64,000 nt of DNA from Gymnorhina tibicen (GCA_013399875.1 VXAZ01002367.1:62001-126000), one strand, 5' to 3'. Counted from the first letter of the stretch, positions 14,701-27,475 are shown. Notes: generated from the sequence alone by a model not told the origin. Numbers and translations are program-made.

Positions 14701-17700
14701 TTCCTTTCCTTATTTATGTATTTCAGAATACATAATTCCGCAATAGCTGCTCTTAGCAATAGCTGTTCAATAGTTACACTCAAGACAGCAGCCACGTAAT
14801 TTCCTTTCCAGGTTTATAGGAAACCAGCACCAATGTAGAAAGAGCACAGTTCAGTATTTATGAAGTGCTGCCTTCCATAAAGGGTGAGAACCTGGCTATC
14901 ATCACAACTGTTCATCAAATCCAAAACACAGCTACAGGGGAACAATAATTAATCCAGAACAGTATGGTATTTAAAAACTGACGTCTGTGGGGCCAGACCT
15001 ATATTCTGGCACGCTAATCTTAAGCACACCAGAGTCACTGGAAGTGCTGGAAAATTCAAGAGCTTTTGGATCACACCTGAACAGTGCAGTGAGTCCAAGT
15101 CCTAGGGAGCTGCTGGAAATAGAGGTCATTAATAACACGCAGTACATTAGCACAATGAACCATCAATCTGCAAGTTGCCACAGCATGTGCCACAAGAAAA
15201 CTTATTCCTGTATCCCCTCAAAGAGGTTCAGACAACTGGTGCAAAACAGAGTTGTCACACCTCCTCTGTTATTAGCCTTAATAATCCTTCCGGGAGAAGG
15301 GAATATTTATCCACTTGCTAGTTCTGTATGAAAACATACATTTAAACCAAGTTGCAACAGGGTTCAATTCATTGTCAGTATTTTGGATAGATGAAAGATT
15401 TGTGTTGTGGACTAGCTACTGGCAAACACATATCATGGGTTGTTTATTTCCTAACTCTTTCTGAGGCACCCCTTCCATCTTTTTCTGATACCTTTATCTT
15501 TACCTCTGGTATTGATATCCCACATTCAAATCAGCTGGATCTTGGACTGACACTGCATATCCTTATCGTCCTTATTCCTTTCTAAACCTAGCAGCTCTCC
15601 TACAGCCTTTCCATAAAAAAAGTCTTCAGAAAAAAAAAACTGAAATTTTTTGACCTTCAGCTCCTGCCAGGGCTGCCTTTGGTACAGGAGGTGGGGTGAC
15701 CTGTGAGAGATACCCCTAAGAACAACATTAGGCTCCCTGGGACTGGCAGAATTGCTCTTATAATATTCAAACCCACAGCAGCAGGAGATGCCTGCAAAGC
15801 ATCAGTCCTTCCTTCTGGCTCCGGAACCTGAGGGAGGGGAGAAGAAGAGTTTAGTGAAAAGCTGTGATTTAGAGGAATATTAACCTTGAGTTCTACACAT
15901 CAAAGCATAACCAGCTATGAGCATTACAGATTATAAGGCATCCCTTACATCTCAGGGCAAGGAAAGAAAACTCAGTGAATGAGACAGCTCTGCCAGTCCA
16001 GGACAGCAGCCAGATATCCTGCCCCTAATCTAATTTGTAAAGTCTCTCTTATGATTTGGGACTCCTTGAACAATTTTGTGGTGCACTATCCCATTCCACA
16101 AATGCCATATATTTTGTTTCTGAACTGAACTACCACCAATGCAAAACCACCAATATTTGCACCTTCTGTTCCTTCACTCACTTCCTCAATAGATTTGCCA
16201 GAAGGATCAGTTTTTTGTGTCCTCCAGAAAGCCCCATCAACCTGCCCTGCCTAAATGGCCAAAGAGCACTCACACACCTTTGTGCATTCTGGTAGGTAAA
16301 GCATTCTGGTATGGGTGTAGGGGGGAAAAGAGATGCAGATGGGTTCATTAGCAGAGCTGCAAGGCTCAGCGCTCTCAGACAGGCCTTCTAGCCCAGGTTT
16401 TGCTGATATTTTTGGGAATCTGACCCACCTTCACAAGGCAAAAGGAACGTAAAGTCTTAAAACAGCCTCTCTCAGCAGAAAGAAGGAAGGTGTGGAAGCA
16501 GCAGAGCACCAGAGATACAATGGGCTGAGCCCAGCCCCTAATGTGAGACACGTACTCTAGGCCAGTTGATGGACTCTGCAGTTTGTGTCTCCGTGTGTGC
16601 AGACACAGAGGCAAAAACCATATTTACAGACATTTCAATTTTCTTAAAAGGCTGCTTTGCAACCAACTACTTCAGTGCAGTAATTAGCTGGAGATTTTCA
16701 GAAAAGGCCAGCTCCCATGAGTGTTTATCTAGTGGCTACTTCATGCTTGTGAAAACTTCATCTCTCCTCAGTGTCTGCAAAACACTGTTTTGTATTAGAG
16801 TCCTAAATAGGAACAGTTACCCTTGCTTTTGCAGTAATACAGTTCTTACAGAAGGCTTTGTCTCCTCACTCGAGTTTCATCCCATGGAGCTATTTCTTTA
16901 ATACCAGTCTCTGCACAACACTTCCAGAACTTGTGCTGCTATAAAAACCTTACTTCAAACCAGCTTACCCTTACTTCCCTCTCCCTAAATCTAAAAAAAT
17001 TACTTTCTGATATCTGGGGCTTATAATAGATGGGATAGATGCCAGGGTGAGCAATAGGAGGAAATGAAAGATGAAATTATTAGCCTGGAGTTAAACAGGA
17101 GATGAAATAGCTCCAAAGTGTTTTGGATATAAGAGAGCCCGAATTTTAGAAAAAAAGCAGGATTCTGATTCTGAGTGGGGAAAACTCTTGCAGATAAAGA
17201 GACAGTTGCTATCCTCTTCCAATCCTTGTTTCACCCCAACATATTTTAAGGATCATTTCTATACTTGCATGCCCACTACATTGTTTTTATATTGCCTATG
17301 ATTCAGCAGGCTCTATTATAAAAATGCTAATTGGCAGCAGGATAGATAAACCACACTTGATAAAGGAAGAGATGGTTTTTAGAACACAACCTGAAGCTGG
17401 CAGCCACAAGCTTCCCTGGTTTAATCTCAGACCAGTTTCCACACAATTCAAGCTGATCTGGTACTGGGGTACAAAGAAAGGACTGCACAACCAGCAGCCT
17501 TCACTCACCACCCTGCTGAGAAGATGATGCTGGCAGTACTGAGCATGTCCTCACCTCCTCCCCACCTTCCTCAGAGTGAGGGAATTACACCCCCCATCCT
17601 TTCGTTCTTGTTCTATTTAAAACCTAATGATCAGGCTGGGAAGAACATGTAGTCATTGGGCACTCATGAGAATCTCCTGTGGCCCCTTTTCTTCTCAGCA

Positions 17701-17849
17701 CCTAGTGCAACTGATGGCTTTGGGAGAGGAATTAATTCAAGGAGTTTGTCTTCAGCTGAGGAGTCAGGTTGACTCAGGCTGCAAAAACACACATTTTCAG
17801 AATAAACTAAGACAAAAACCACAGTAGTTTGCTCATAAGGCTGCATGTC
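8796..17849. other. Single-copy sequence without recognised gene
   Basis: About 9 kb with no gene I can support. It contains a nearly pure C tract at 9187-9203 and an A11 run at 11242-11252. The longest frame, 136 codons at 13590-14000 minus, overlaps a second frame on the same strand and matches nothing I know. The sequence has the CpG-poor composition of bird intergenic or intronic DNA. Confidence 0.55.
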
Positions 17850-18000
17850 CAGGGAAGTGGAGGAGTCGCCATGCCTGGAGTGATTTAAAAGATACGTAGA
17901 TGTGGCACCTGGGGATATGGTTTAGCGATGGCTTGGCAACGCTGGGTTAGGGGTTGGACTTTATGATCTTAGGGGTCTTTTCCCACCTATATGATTCTAT
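17850..18000 (+). repeat. CR1 LINE 3' end, sense orientation
   Basis: The text follows the CR1 3' end in order: TGGAGTGATTTAAAAGATACG, GATGTGGCACCTGGGGA, TATGGTTTAG, then GGGGTTGGACTTTATGATCTT and CCCACCTATATGATTCTAT. The last block is the CR1 tail with its octamer-type repeat. The copy is 5'-truncated, contains only the end of the element and has no intact reading frame. It is one of the better preserved CR1 pieces in the window. Confidence 0.9.
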
Positions 18001-18983
18001 ACACAGGGGGAAGGAAAACTGCCCTAAAAGCTTTCACAGATATTTAGTGTGAGCAACTGCCTCAAAATGAGGCCCAGAAATGGGTGCTTTTTGGTCAGGT
18101 TGGAGTTCATTAAAAACATGAACACAAGTTTAGGTGCAGAACTTGTATTTTTTTTACCTGAAACTTCAGGTCAGAATGAAGCATTTCTCAAACAGCCAGC
18201 AGATCAGCTGTTTTACTTCCTTTGCTATTTTTCATACTGTGCTATTGATTTTGTTTGGGCACTGCAGATTTTTTTGTGCACTAAATTTTTAAGGCTGTTT
18301 TTCCCCTTCTTCAGTAATGATGTTTGCCAAGGTTGGACTATAGAACCAGTTGCACAGAAGTTGCCCTAGTACATTAGTACAAGTGGTGGTCAGAGTGACC
18401 TTCACTTGACACAGAAACCAAAAATCATTTCCTCTACAACCTGCTATAAAAATAATAAAACATGGCTGTTACTATTAATCTTCTTGGCATGGATTGCTGA
18501 ATGATGAAGGCTATTAAAAAATTTGAAGTTATTGTTCTTTTGCTGAAAGGTGGAATTCCAAGAAAATGTGTATTATTCAATATTTAAAAGTTAAAGATTA
18601 TCCAAAACTGAAATTTTTACCTATGCTGAGAGATGGGAGTTCTGGATAACAAGATGTGCCCTGTTACTGAGTAGTAGGTATACAGCCACTACATTAAAGG
18701 TGACTCAGCTATGTTGGGAAATTTAGCACCAGCCCTGCCCTTTCTATGAGCTTATAAATTATAATCACTTTTCAGTAACCACCTTATCATTCTTCTGGGG
18801 AGATTTTATATTGCCCTGGCACTGTCTGCTTTATATACTATAGTGATGGGTCCATTAACTGCTCAGTGCCTTCACGTTTCCTGCCGCCACTGTTGGTATC
18901 AAGCAGAACCTCTGGGTATTGTCTGGCTTTTGGTGCCTTTGTAAAACTGCTCTGAGCCTGGTTCCCCTTCACAGACAGGGGAT
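18001..18983. other. Single-copy spacer between CR1 and an LTR
   Basis: About 1 kb of AT-rich sequence between a CR1 tail and the ERVL-like LTR. A 106-codon frame at 18049-18369 has ordinary chance composition. Nothing else was recognised. Confidence 0.5.
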
Positions 18984-20318
18984 TGTCGTGGTTTGATACC
19001 GGCCAAATGCCAGGAACCCAAGAAAACCATTTGCTCAGAAAAAAACAATTAACAAAGGGCTTATGAGTTGAGATGAGAACTGGGAGAAAAACACTCCAAG
19101 GGCAAAACAGGTTCAAATTTAAAGATACAAAGTAAATTTATTATTAACAGAGTCAGAGGAGGATAATGAGAAGTAAAATAAGCCTTTAAAAGACCTTTTG
19201 TCCCCCCCAGCCCCTCCCTCTTTCCCACCGACAGTGCAGGGAGACAGGGTGTGGGGGGTTTTGGTCACTTCGTCATCTGAGATCTTTTTCAGTTCGCTCA
19301 GGGAAAGGAGTCTTTGCTGTGCCATGAGTTCCTCCCACGGGCAAGACAGTCTTCCCAAAACTGTTGTGGTGTGGGTCACTTGTCCACAGGGTGTAGTCTT
19401 TTAAGGATAGTTTGGAAGCAAGGGCCCTCTTTCTCTATCTCTTGAAGAAGGGGTCCTCTCTCTCTATTCAGGTCTCCCACTGGATCACAGCTTCCTCTGG
19501 CATCCACTGCGTCCGGTGTGAGCACTTTTCTCACGGGCTGTGAGTGGATCTCTGCATCATGGATTACAGGGGGACAGTTTGTTTCACCATGGTCCTCACC
19601 ATGGCTTGCAGAGGAATTTCGGTTCTGACTCTTGGAGCATCTCTTCCCCCTCCTTCTCCACTAACCTGGGTGCCACTATGTTGTTCTCTCTTACATGCCC
19701 CCACTTTCTCCTCTATCTAGAACAAAAATTGCTGCTCGTAGGTACTATTGCCAACAAGTTCCACTAATTCAAAGTTTCTTGCATCCCACAGCACCAAGAG
19801 TTCAATCTCATCTAGGTTCCATGTCGGGGAATCGCTCTCTATGTTTCTGCTGCCGGCCATGCAGCCCTGCTGCCACTGTGTGGGCGGTGGCGGCCGCCGT
19901 GGTGCTGGCACTGTTTAAAGCTTCTCTTCATGCAAGATGCTAGGAAGGAGAAACCACCGCCGCCACCACCGCCCCTGCCCTTCTGCTCGTGGCGTGCCTG
20001 GCTGGGGCGGCGAGGCAGGCAAGGCTTGCCACGGGCCGCACTGAGATGCCAGTGGCCGCGCATCACTGTGGGCTGCACTGGCAGCGCCTTGCCACTCCCG
20101 GAAATCAACTGCACGTGCACTGTTTCTATTTCCTTCTTAAATATGTCATCACAGAGGCTTACTAACCTCTCTAATTTGTCTAGCAGCATGTCCATCTTCA
20201 GAGCCATCAGAGATTGGCTCTGCCGGATATGGTGGAAGCTTCTAGCAGCTTCTCACAGAAGCCACCTCTGTGGGCCCCCCCCCACCCACCAAAAACCAGG
20301 CCATGCAAAACCAACACA
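18984..20318 (-). mobile_element. ERVL-like solo LTR, about 1.3 kb
   Basis: The ends form inverted repeats. The left end reads TGTCGTGGTTTGATACC, and the complement of the right end reads TGTGTTGGTTTTGCATGG. The element is transcribed on the minus strand: the polyadenylation signal AATAAA lies at 19142-19137 on that strand. The body carries repeated blocks typical of a large, abundant bird ERVL LTR, such as CACCATGG...CACCATGGC near 19585-19610 and the segment ending in GGAAGCTTCTAGCAGCTTCTC. A GC-rich part with CCG/CCA repeats lies at 19962-20100. No clear target-site duplication was found (GGGAT before, GAGGT after) and no gag, pol or env region follows. A 122-codon frame inside it (19839-20207 minus) is probably incidental. 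Confidence 0.85.
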
Positions 20319-20402
20319 GAGGTGAGTCTCTTTTACAAAATTTCTATGTAGTATATCCTCAGTTGGCTTTTGACCTAATGTTATGCAAATCTTTCCTCCC
20401 CT
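20319..20402. other. Spacer between two LTRs
   Basis: An 84-base AT-rich segment separates two LTRs of opposite orientation. It shows no recognisable element of its own. It could be host DNA that happened to receive two insertions. Confidence 0.5.
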
Positions 20403-20946
20403 TGTGAGAAACAAGTTAGTGGAAAATGGCTTTTGCAAAATATTATATGAATTGATATTAAATATTAAAATGTTGGTTTTGGAAAATGTTAAGATAATAG
20501 CACATGTTAAAAATGGTTAATGTTGTTGCAATAGCCTGATTGTGAGGTTGGCTTTTACAAGGGTTGTGTGATTTGTGTGTTGTAATGTTAGTTTTGTGAG
20601 TTTGCATTGGACGAACTGTTGCTAGCCAAACTTCTAAGATGCAACCATAAAAGGAGTGGGATTCCATCCAATGAGGACCCTGACGATCACAGCGATGGAA
20701 TTGCGCCGGCACTGAAAGGAGTGACATGGGGCAAGACTATGTAAAACTGAAAGTAAGTATGTATAAGGCTGATGCAATCCCAGCATCAGTATAAATGGGT
20801 ATAAAAAGCGGAACCACCATTTTCTGAGCGAGCGTCTGGCATCTGGCCATGCTCCCAGCACTGTCCCCTTTTCCTTGCTGATTTTTATAGTTCTCAATAA
20901 AATTTTTATAACTCCTTTCCACTCGGGATCTGAGTCATTTATAACA
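20403..20946 (+). mobile_element. Endogenous retrovirus LTR, about 544 bp
   Basis: The element starts TGTGAGAAACAAG and ends GAGTCATTTATAACA. On the plus strand it has a clear TATA box (TATAAAA at 20800-20806) followed by a leader, then the AATAAA signal at 20896-20901, about 45 bases before the end. This spacing is the usual U3-R-U5 arrangement. The direct repeats at the ends are imperfect (CCT on each side). The sequence just after it (TTGGAGAAGAGTTGGAGAAAT) is purine-rich and may be a stub of internal retroviral leader, but no primer-binding site or coding region was recognised. Confidence 0.82.
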
Positions 20947-21523
20947 CCTTGGAGAAGAGTTGGAGAAATAAGAAAGAAAATATTCCAGCAAGGAGTGTTA
21001 CGTGTTAAAAATATATTACACTGGTTTAAAGAGAGGATATTAAGGACGAATTTGAAATAGGGGATTATTTTGCATTAGGTACTTAGACCATCTCTGATGT
21101 CTGTTTAATTTTCCTGTTGATATTCTTGTGTTTCTGAGTGTTACTCCCAGTTGCATCAGAGATGGAGCTTTGGCTCAGTCTCTCTGAGGAATAAGTCCTG
21201 ATTCATATACGGTCAATAAACACAAGAGAAAAACAGGATAAGGCCTCCATGATTGGGCCAGTGGTCAGCATTGTAGCTATCAGAACACTGTCACTTCTAA
21301 TGTGCTTGAGAATATACACAAGGCCAAGTTCAGACACCACAAGTGAGAGCATCATATAAAATGATGTAAAATTATCCCAGCAAGGCTTATGTTTCTAAAT
21401 TTTGCATCTCCTTCATCTATTCAGTAAAATCATCAGTAGTGTCTGATCTCACCAGGTTTCTTTCTGTTGTTTGTGGTCCTCCTGTATTTCTGCTGCTGTC
21501 AATCAGACATTGCTGCAGGCCAG
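20947..21523. other. LTR-distal flank, no gene
   Basis: The first 100 or so bases are purine-rich and might be remnant internal sequence of the preceding retrovirus. The rest is ordinary single-copy sequence. No coding region is supported. Confidence 0.4.
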
Positions 21524-21598
21524 GATTTGGACTTGAGGATCCTGATGGGTCGCTTCCAACTCAGCATATTCTATGTTTCTATGATTGTATGATTCTAG
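21524..21598 (+). repeat. CR1 LINE 3' terminus
   Basis: The segment GGACTTGAGGATCCTGATGGG, then GTCGCTTCCAACTCAGCATATT and CTATGTTTCTATGATTGTATGATTCTA is the extreme 3' end of a CR1 element, including several copies of its tail repeat. Only about 75 bases remain, so the copy is heavily 5'-truncated, as most CR1 insertions are. Confidence 0.88.
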
Positions 21599-24500
21599 GA
21601 GGGGTATGAGAGTGGTTCTTCATTGTCACCTATTGTGTTTGGTAGATAAAGGTACAAGGTATACATGGCTTGAAATCTGATGCTGTTGCAGCAGCAGAAA
21701 AGCTTAATCATATGCAATATCTATGCAGCATAAAACCTGAAAATCCATACCAGTCACATTTCCTCACATTCAGCTCAGCCATGCCCCAGATTTATTGGCC
21801 ATTTCTGAGTGATTTTGTTCCTAGGAATGCATCCTGGCTAAGACTGCCTTTGTATGCATCATGCTGCTTTTGATTTAATCTTGATTAATTATTTTTGTCC
21901 AGCCATTCAGAGCCCACTCATCAGGGGCACTGATTTATGATACAAGGCATGAAATAGCCAGATTCTATTAAAAAGATTTGCAGTTACAAGACTGAAGCAT
22001 TATTTATTGGGGTTTCACTGGTAATTGGTAATTTTTCCACTAGCACCTGTGAGTGGGCAAGAGGATTCTGTTAGGCATTTTCTGGGATGATTACTTGTTT
22101 TATTTACTTGTCTGTTTCCAACAGCCATGCGAGAATAACAATAGTTGTGGGTATTGAACTACATATGTTTAAATAAGACTGAAATACTCTCAGCAGTAAA
22201 TGAGGGCAGGTAAGACAGGTGTTTCCCAGCATTGGGCACATCTAATACCTGGATCTCTAGGCAAAAAACCACAGGCCTTATTGACTTTTAATGTAATCAG
22301 TTTAATGTCCAGAAACAGAAGTGTTGAATACTGACTTTTGTACCTCACAAATCAGCTGAAAGCTTTCCAGATATACTCTAGCTTTCGTGCCAAGATAAAA
22401 AATGCTGCTCCCGGAGTTTCACGGCTGGTATTTTTGTGGGAGTTAAAAATACATATATGCATATTTGAACAAATACTTCCTCTCCTCCTCCCATGCAGAT
22501 CTGATGCTGCCTGTTTGCCTGTGGTGAGAGGGGAGGCAGGGACAGCCCTGGGACTCTGTGGAGCAGCCACGTCTCTACCCCTCAACCCTTGCCTGGGCCA
22601 GGCTTTACTGCTCTGCTCCTTCCTGCTCCTCTATTCTTTATAAATGAGCTTGTGGTAGCTGATTTTATCCTCGGGTGTAAATGCTCCAAGAGAAAGGTGT
22701 CTGATTATTTTTCAAGGGATTGTGTGTTTACAATGGAGAGGTGGTAGAAGGTCCAAAGGGAGCTGGGCTCAGTAGGTCAGGCAACTCTCCAAAACTGAAA
22801 CAGTTCAGGAAAGCTCCTAACAGGCATCACATAGCTGAGCGTGTTTCTTCTTAAAAAAGATTAAGTCTTTCTTCTGTGCTGTGGTGTTGCTCTGTGCTCC
22901 TTGCCAGGATGTTAGAGATACTGCCCTTGTTTTATTTCTCCCCTGGAAATATGGGATTTTTGATCCCAATTAGTAAGTACTTAGAAATTTAAATTAATTC
23001 AGCCTAACTTATGTAAACTTGGTCAGGAAATGGTCCATTTCTGGCTTAAGGTACTGACGACCAAATTTAGGTTGCAAAGCCACGCTGCTCTTTCAGCAGC
23101 CCATGACTCACACCACAGAGCAGTGGCTGCCTGGGACAGAGTCACACACCCAAAAGCTCTTCATTTCTCTCTCAAATACAAAGCCCTTTGCATTATGTGC
23201 AAAGAGAAAGCTCTGGTCAGTAAGAAATACTAGTTTTTCCTCTGCATCATTTTTTGCAATCCAAACAGGACTGGCCTCTTTCAGTGTGTACTTAGGAGCC
23301 CAGTGACTAACACATAGGAAATGAGGGGAAGGATGCTGGAAGTTCTGTGGCATCTTTTGTAATAGATAGGGTCTTAACCCCAGTGTCCTGGATAAACTCC
23401 AGTTCTGGTAATTGCATTCTGCAGTTAAAATCCCCCTGCAGTTTCAAATGAATCCTTTATTCCTCACTTCCTTCCCCAAATTGCTGTGTAGCTTTGCTTT
23501 ATGCTGCTGAAGAGTTGCTTTGTTTCACCTGAGGGATGATGGTATTTCATGACTGTATGAAATGGGCCTGAGTGCACAGTTTGTACAACACTCAGTGAAA
23601 CACTTTGGGATTATTCATAATTAAGTATCCACTCCCTGGAAATGAATGGGTTTATAATGTTGAGTGAAGTAGGGCAGCACAAAGTATCGCTTCTCTCTGT
23701 ACTTGAAAGCTGGTAATATAAAACTTAAAAGAGCAGTAAAAGACAGAAGTTTTCTAAAATTCCCCTTATGCAGCTAAGCATGCAAGCTCTAAGTGACAGT
23801 CTCAGTTTTTACTTACCCATATTGTTATTGATTAATTGCTCTACTTCAATTTCCTTGTCCTAAGTGGAAACATTACAATCGTAACTCCAATCTGTGGCCA
23901 CGATACAAACTGATTCTAAATCTTTAAATTGTGTCAGTGGGAGGAGGTGATGGGGGGTGGAAGGAAAGCTTTTTATTTTTATTACTAGTTTTCATGTGTT
24001 GCAGGACTACTAATTTCACGCAGATGTAGAGAAACCACAAGGTATTTCTGCAGCAGTCAAACCCGGGAGATGCCTCAGCATCATAAACTTGCTCTGGCAT
24101 GATCTTGTCCCAGCAGTGTGTCCTGGTAAGAAACCTGAGGATATTCCAAACATCAAAACATACAAGTCTTTCTAGAGCTGAGCCAATGACCTTTTTCAAC
24201 TCCAGCTGGTTGAGTTATAACTTTGTTCCCTTTCAAGATTCAGGCTTGTCCTTTTTGTGCTCATTGCTTGTGGTCTTGCAAGAATGTCACAGGCATTTTG
24301 TGAATTTCCAGCCTGACCTGGAAGGAGATGGTACAACCTAGAAGGTCTGTGTCCCATAGTTGAGATACAGTTTCGAGGAGCCTTAGCAGGGGAGAAAATA
24401 GCCAGGACTCCCACCCTTGGGAGCAGTATTCTTTAGTAATACTATTCCTCTTATCCAAGGCTCACAAAACAGAAGGTCAATATTATGGTATAAGTAGATT

Positions 24501-25854
24501 TCTCATGCCCTTTTCTTCTCTGCAAGATAGGGCACAATCCGCTCCTTGATTGCTCCAGTACTGTTTTGCTGAAGGCTAAGAATGAAATCAATCGAAAAGA
24601 TTATAGAAAATTATGTATGATGTGGCATTCTTGATAAAAAAAAAATATGCCTAATCTGAAACAGAAAAATGCTGGCTTGGGAGCCACATGTGTATCTCAT
24701 TTGGAAAAAAATCTATGCTGTTATTAAAGTAGCCACAATGAGAGTATTAGCTACAAATTAGGTATGTGTACTGGGAAGGCAGCTTTGTGTGTATGGGAGA
24801 AGGGCAGCAGCATGTCTTACACTGTGAGACACATCAAATGAGAAGCTGAAGGATCTGTGGGCTGGGCAGAGGTCAGCTCAGGACCCAACTGGGCCTCAAT
24901 GCTATTTTATACATGAATAATATTTTGAACATAAACCACAATATCTTAAGAACAGTCCTCTGGCAAATAAATTATCAGAGAGTAAATACCAAGTCTTTCC
25001 TTGAAGATTTGGAGGGGCAGGGAACCCAGCATGACTAACAAACCACAGTGGACAGTGTGCCATGCTTCAAATGCCAAGGAGCACATTCATGGCACTGCTC
25101 CCCTGAGGACTCTGGCCTCTCCACACGGCAGCCTTGTGCCGTCAGAGAGGACCCCCAAAGCCCAGCTATGGCTTTCTGCCTTCCCAAACCATTTACTTTT
25201 TCTGCAGCATCTGGGGCAAGGATCCCCTCTCCTTCCTCCATTCCCAAACCCACATTGCAGGGTGGGTCCTCTGGAAGAGAAAACAAGCAGTGATTTGCTT
25301 TGCACATGATCCTTTGCAATGTCACCCAAGCTTGTTCTCCTTCATCTTTCAGGAGGGAGGTGCTATTCCACCCTCAGCTTGAATATTAACAGCCCTTTAA
25401 AATTATATGAGAACTGGCTGGATTGGGCTGGAGGGCTTCTCTCCGAGGCCCCAATACTGCCCTGATTTTGAAATAGGAAATTTTCATAAGCAGTGCTTCA
25501 GAGATTTTGAAACGTTTAAAAACAAAACTGGGAAATGACTAGTGCATTTTTTTCCATGTTCCTGCCTGCCTTTTTTCCTTATTCTCCTGTGAGAAAAGTT
25601 AAAAAAAAAAAAGAGCAAGAAATATAGAGACAGAGAGAAGGAAAGGAAGCATAGATGAGACACTATTCTAAATAGATGAGACATTATTCTAAAATGGATT
25701 ATTTTGATTAAAAGTCCTGACAGAGCTTTGATAAAAGGACGTCTTTTCCCAACGTTGTGGTGGGGAAAGGACCGTGGAGGACAAATTAGTAGACCGTTGC
25801 ATGTGCTTCCCAGCAGAGCTAATTCTGTTAAAGAACTGTCGTGAGAGTGGTATT
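21599..25854. other. Single-copy sequence leading to the CpG island
   Basis: About 4.3 kb with no supported gene. Open frames reach about 100 codons and overlap on both strands, notably at 25001-25382, which is mildly GC-rich. A 21-base tandem duplication lies at 25651-25692. An A run lies at 24637-24646 and a second at 25600-25611. No mobile-element ends were recognised. Confidence 0.5.
25651..25692. repeat. 21-bp tandem duplication
   Basis: The unit ATAGATGAGACACTATTCTAA (25651-25671) is followed at once by a second copy (25672-25692) with one C-to-T difference. It looks like a recent local duplication. No function is implied, but it lies only about 160 bases from the CpG island. Confidence 0.9.
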
Positions 25855-26165
25855 TACGTAACCACCCTCGGTGGGAATCGCACATACAGCGCTGCTCCAG
25901 CTTCCCAGCCAAGAAACCGGGCAGCGACAGCTCCCAAGGCCCCGGAATTTGCGCAGTGATTGAATTCACAGGCGTAAGAGCCCTCAGCAGCCTGCCCATG
26001 GAAGGCTGGGCTCGCCAGCGCACTCCTCCCGGGACGCGCACGGGAATGTCCCCGGGAGCAGAGGCTGCGCCGCACGGCGGGCTCAGAGCACCCTCTGCTG
26101 TAGCTCTGCCCTAGCCGAGCCGGACGGAACGGACACCTGGACACGGGCACGGACACACGTGGCTC
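25855..26165. promoter_or_regulatory. CpG island, candidate promoter
   Basis: I count about 28 CpG dinucleotides by eye between 25860 and 26210, in GC-rich sequence, whereas the surrounding kilobases have only a few each. This meets the usual idea of a CpG island, with observed CpG close to that expected from base composition. Such islands in vertebrates usually mark promoters or first exons. The 3' part has spaced CGGAC/ACGGACAC repeats (26120-26156). There is no obvious TATA box, as is common for CpG promoters. Frames cross the island on the minus strand (116 codons at 25854-26204; 185 codons at 25484-26041), but neither resembles a known protein. Orientation and target gene are unknown. 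A GC-rich remnant of a retroelement is an alternative, although no LTR or LINE ends flank it. Confidence 0.6.
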
Positions 26166-27475
26166 AGCTGAGTGCTCAGAGCTGCATCGTGCAGGGAGAC
26201 CCACGTCTGGCTGCTCTACTGGAGAGGGTCTGGCTGCAAAAATCCCTTTTAATACTTTCTAGACACACATTATCATGATTTTCAGCATTAAAACGAACTA
26301 CTACTACCTCTTTTGACTTTCCTCCTCTTTTCTTGGTGGCTAACCATGCCACCAGTAAAATTGTGTGTGCTATTTAAAACATAAATAGTTCTTAATTTAA
26401 CTCTCAGACATTGGTTCTTACTATGCCTATAGGCACTGGATGGAATACTACTTCTAGAATATTTATTCCTCATGAAAGTATGTAAGCCCTGTAATCAAAT
26501 CAAGGATGAAATCTTTCTGATTAGCCAAACAGATTGAGCTCTGTAAATCTCACACTGTAAGACACGCTTTCCTGCCCTTAGATCTTTACTATGGTTCTTT
26601 GCAGTGTCCTTTCCAAGTTTTGCAACATCCTCTCTGAGATGTGGGAGGCAGAATTGCATTTGCTATTCCAGTCTCACCATAACAACAGAGTAAGAGAAGG
26701 TTAAACCATTCATTCCCTGTTCTACCATGTCCCTGGTCTCAGCAGATGTACAGGTCAGCAGCACTCGTGATGCTTTATTTCATTTGATTTCCTCTAAGAA
26801 GAGGATATAATTTCCATTCAGAATACCATATAAAAGAATAATTTTTTGCTTTTAAGACCTGAACCTTTTATTGTGTGTCTGTGAAATATTAACCCCGATC
26901 CTGTAAGTGAAGCTGCTTTGAACCCGGAAGAATTAACATGACCTTGGTTAGAAAGTATGTTTAAGAAGGCATCTGGCATGTGATGTTCACCTGTCTTCTT
27001 GTTTTTAGAGAAAGTCCTATCTAAGTGTATGCCTCAGGAAAGAGTGCAGTAGTATTTTGTACTACATGAGACACTTCGTGTGCATTCAATATTTTCCCTG
27101 GTGACAAGTATGAATTCTTCCCCCTTAAATAAGGAATCTTGCCTTGCAGTCACAGCAGCTAAAAAGAGGTCACCTTTGCCTTCAAAAAGAGGTTCTTCAG
27201 GAATCTGTGTTCTGCCATCATCTCATTCTTGGAAAATAATGAAGATATAGCCACGTAAACAGATGTATTTATAACCACCACTGGTTTGATTTCAAACTAT
27301 TAGTTCCTCAACACCCTAGCCATAAAATAGCTGTAAAAGTAACTGCTTGCAAGAAGCCCTTGCACTGTCCCATGAGCACTCATAGCTACTTATTTATGAT
27401 AGAGATCATGGAAGAAGAGCAGAGAAAATTGCACTTACTCGGATTCCTTGAAGCAATTTTTTCTCTGTAAGAACT
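26166..27475. other. Single-copy sequence with a possible old CR1 piece
   Basis: About 1.3 kb without a gene. Positions 26600-26720 (GATGTGGGAGGCAGAATTGC, then CTATTCCAGTCTCACC) loosely resemble the antisense internal part of a CR1 3' region, but are too diverged for a firm call. The rest is AT-rich and unremarkable. Confidence 0.4.

Noticed and set aside
19839..20325. 122- and 131-codon frames with Gly or Pro runs
   Set aside because: They lie wholly or almost wholly inside an ERVL-like LTR, and the runs come from its CCG/CCA repeats.
25484..26204. 185- and 116-codon minus-strand frames over the CpG island
   Set aside because: CpG-rich DNA lacks stop triplets, so long frames are expected. 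The 185-codon frame ends in a low-complexity Phe/Ser-rich tract from a purine run and has no recognisable domain.
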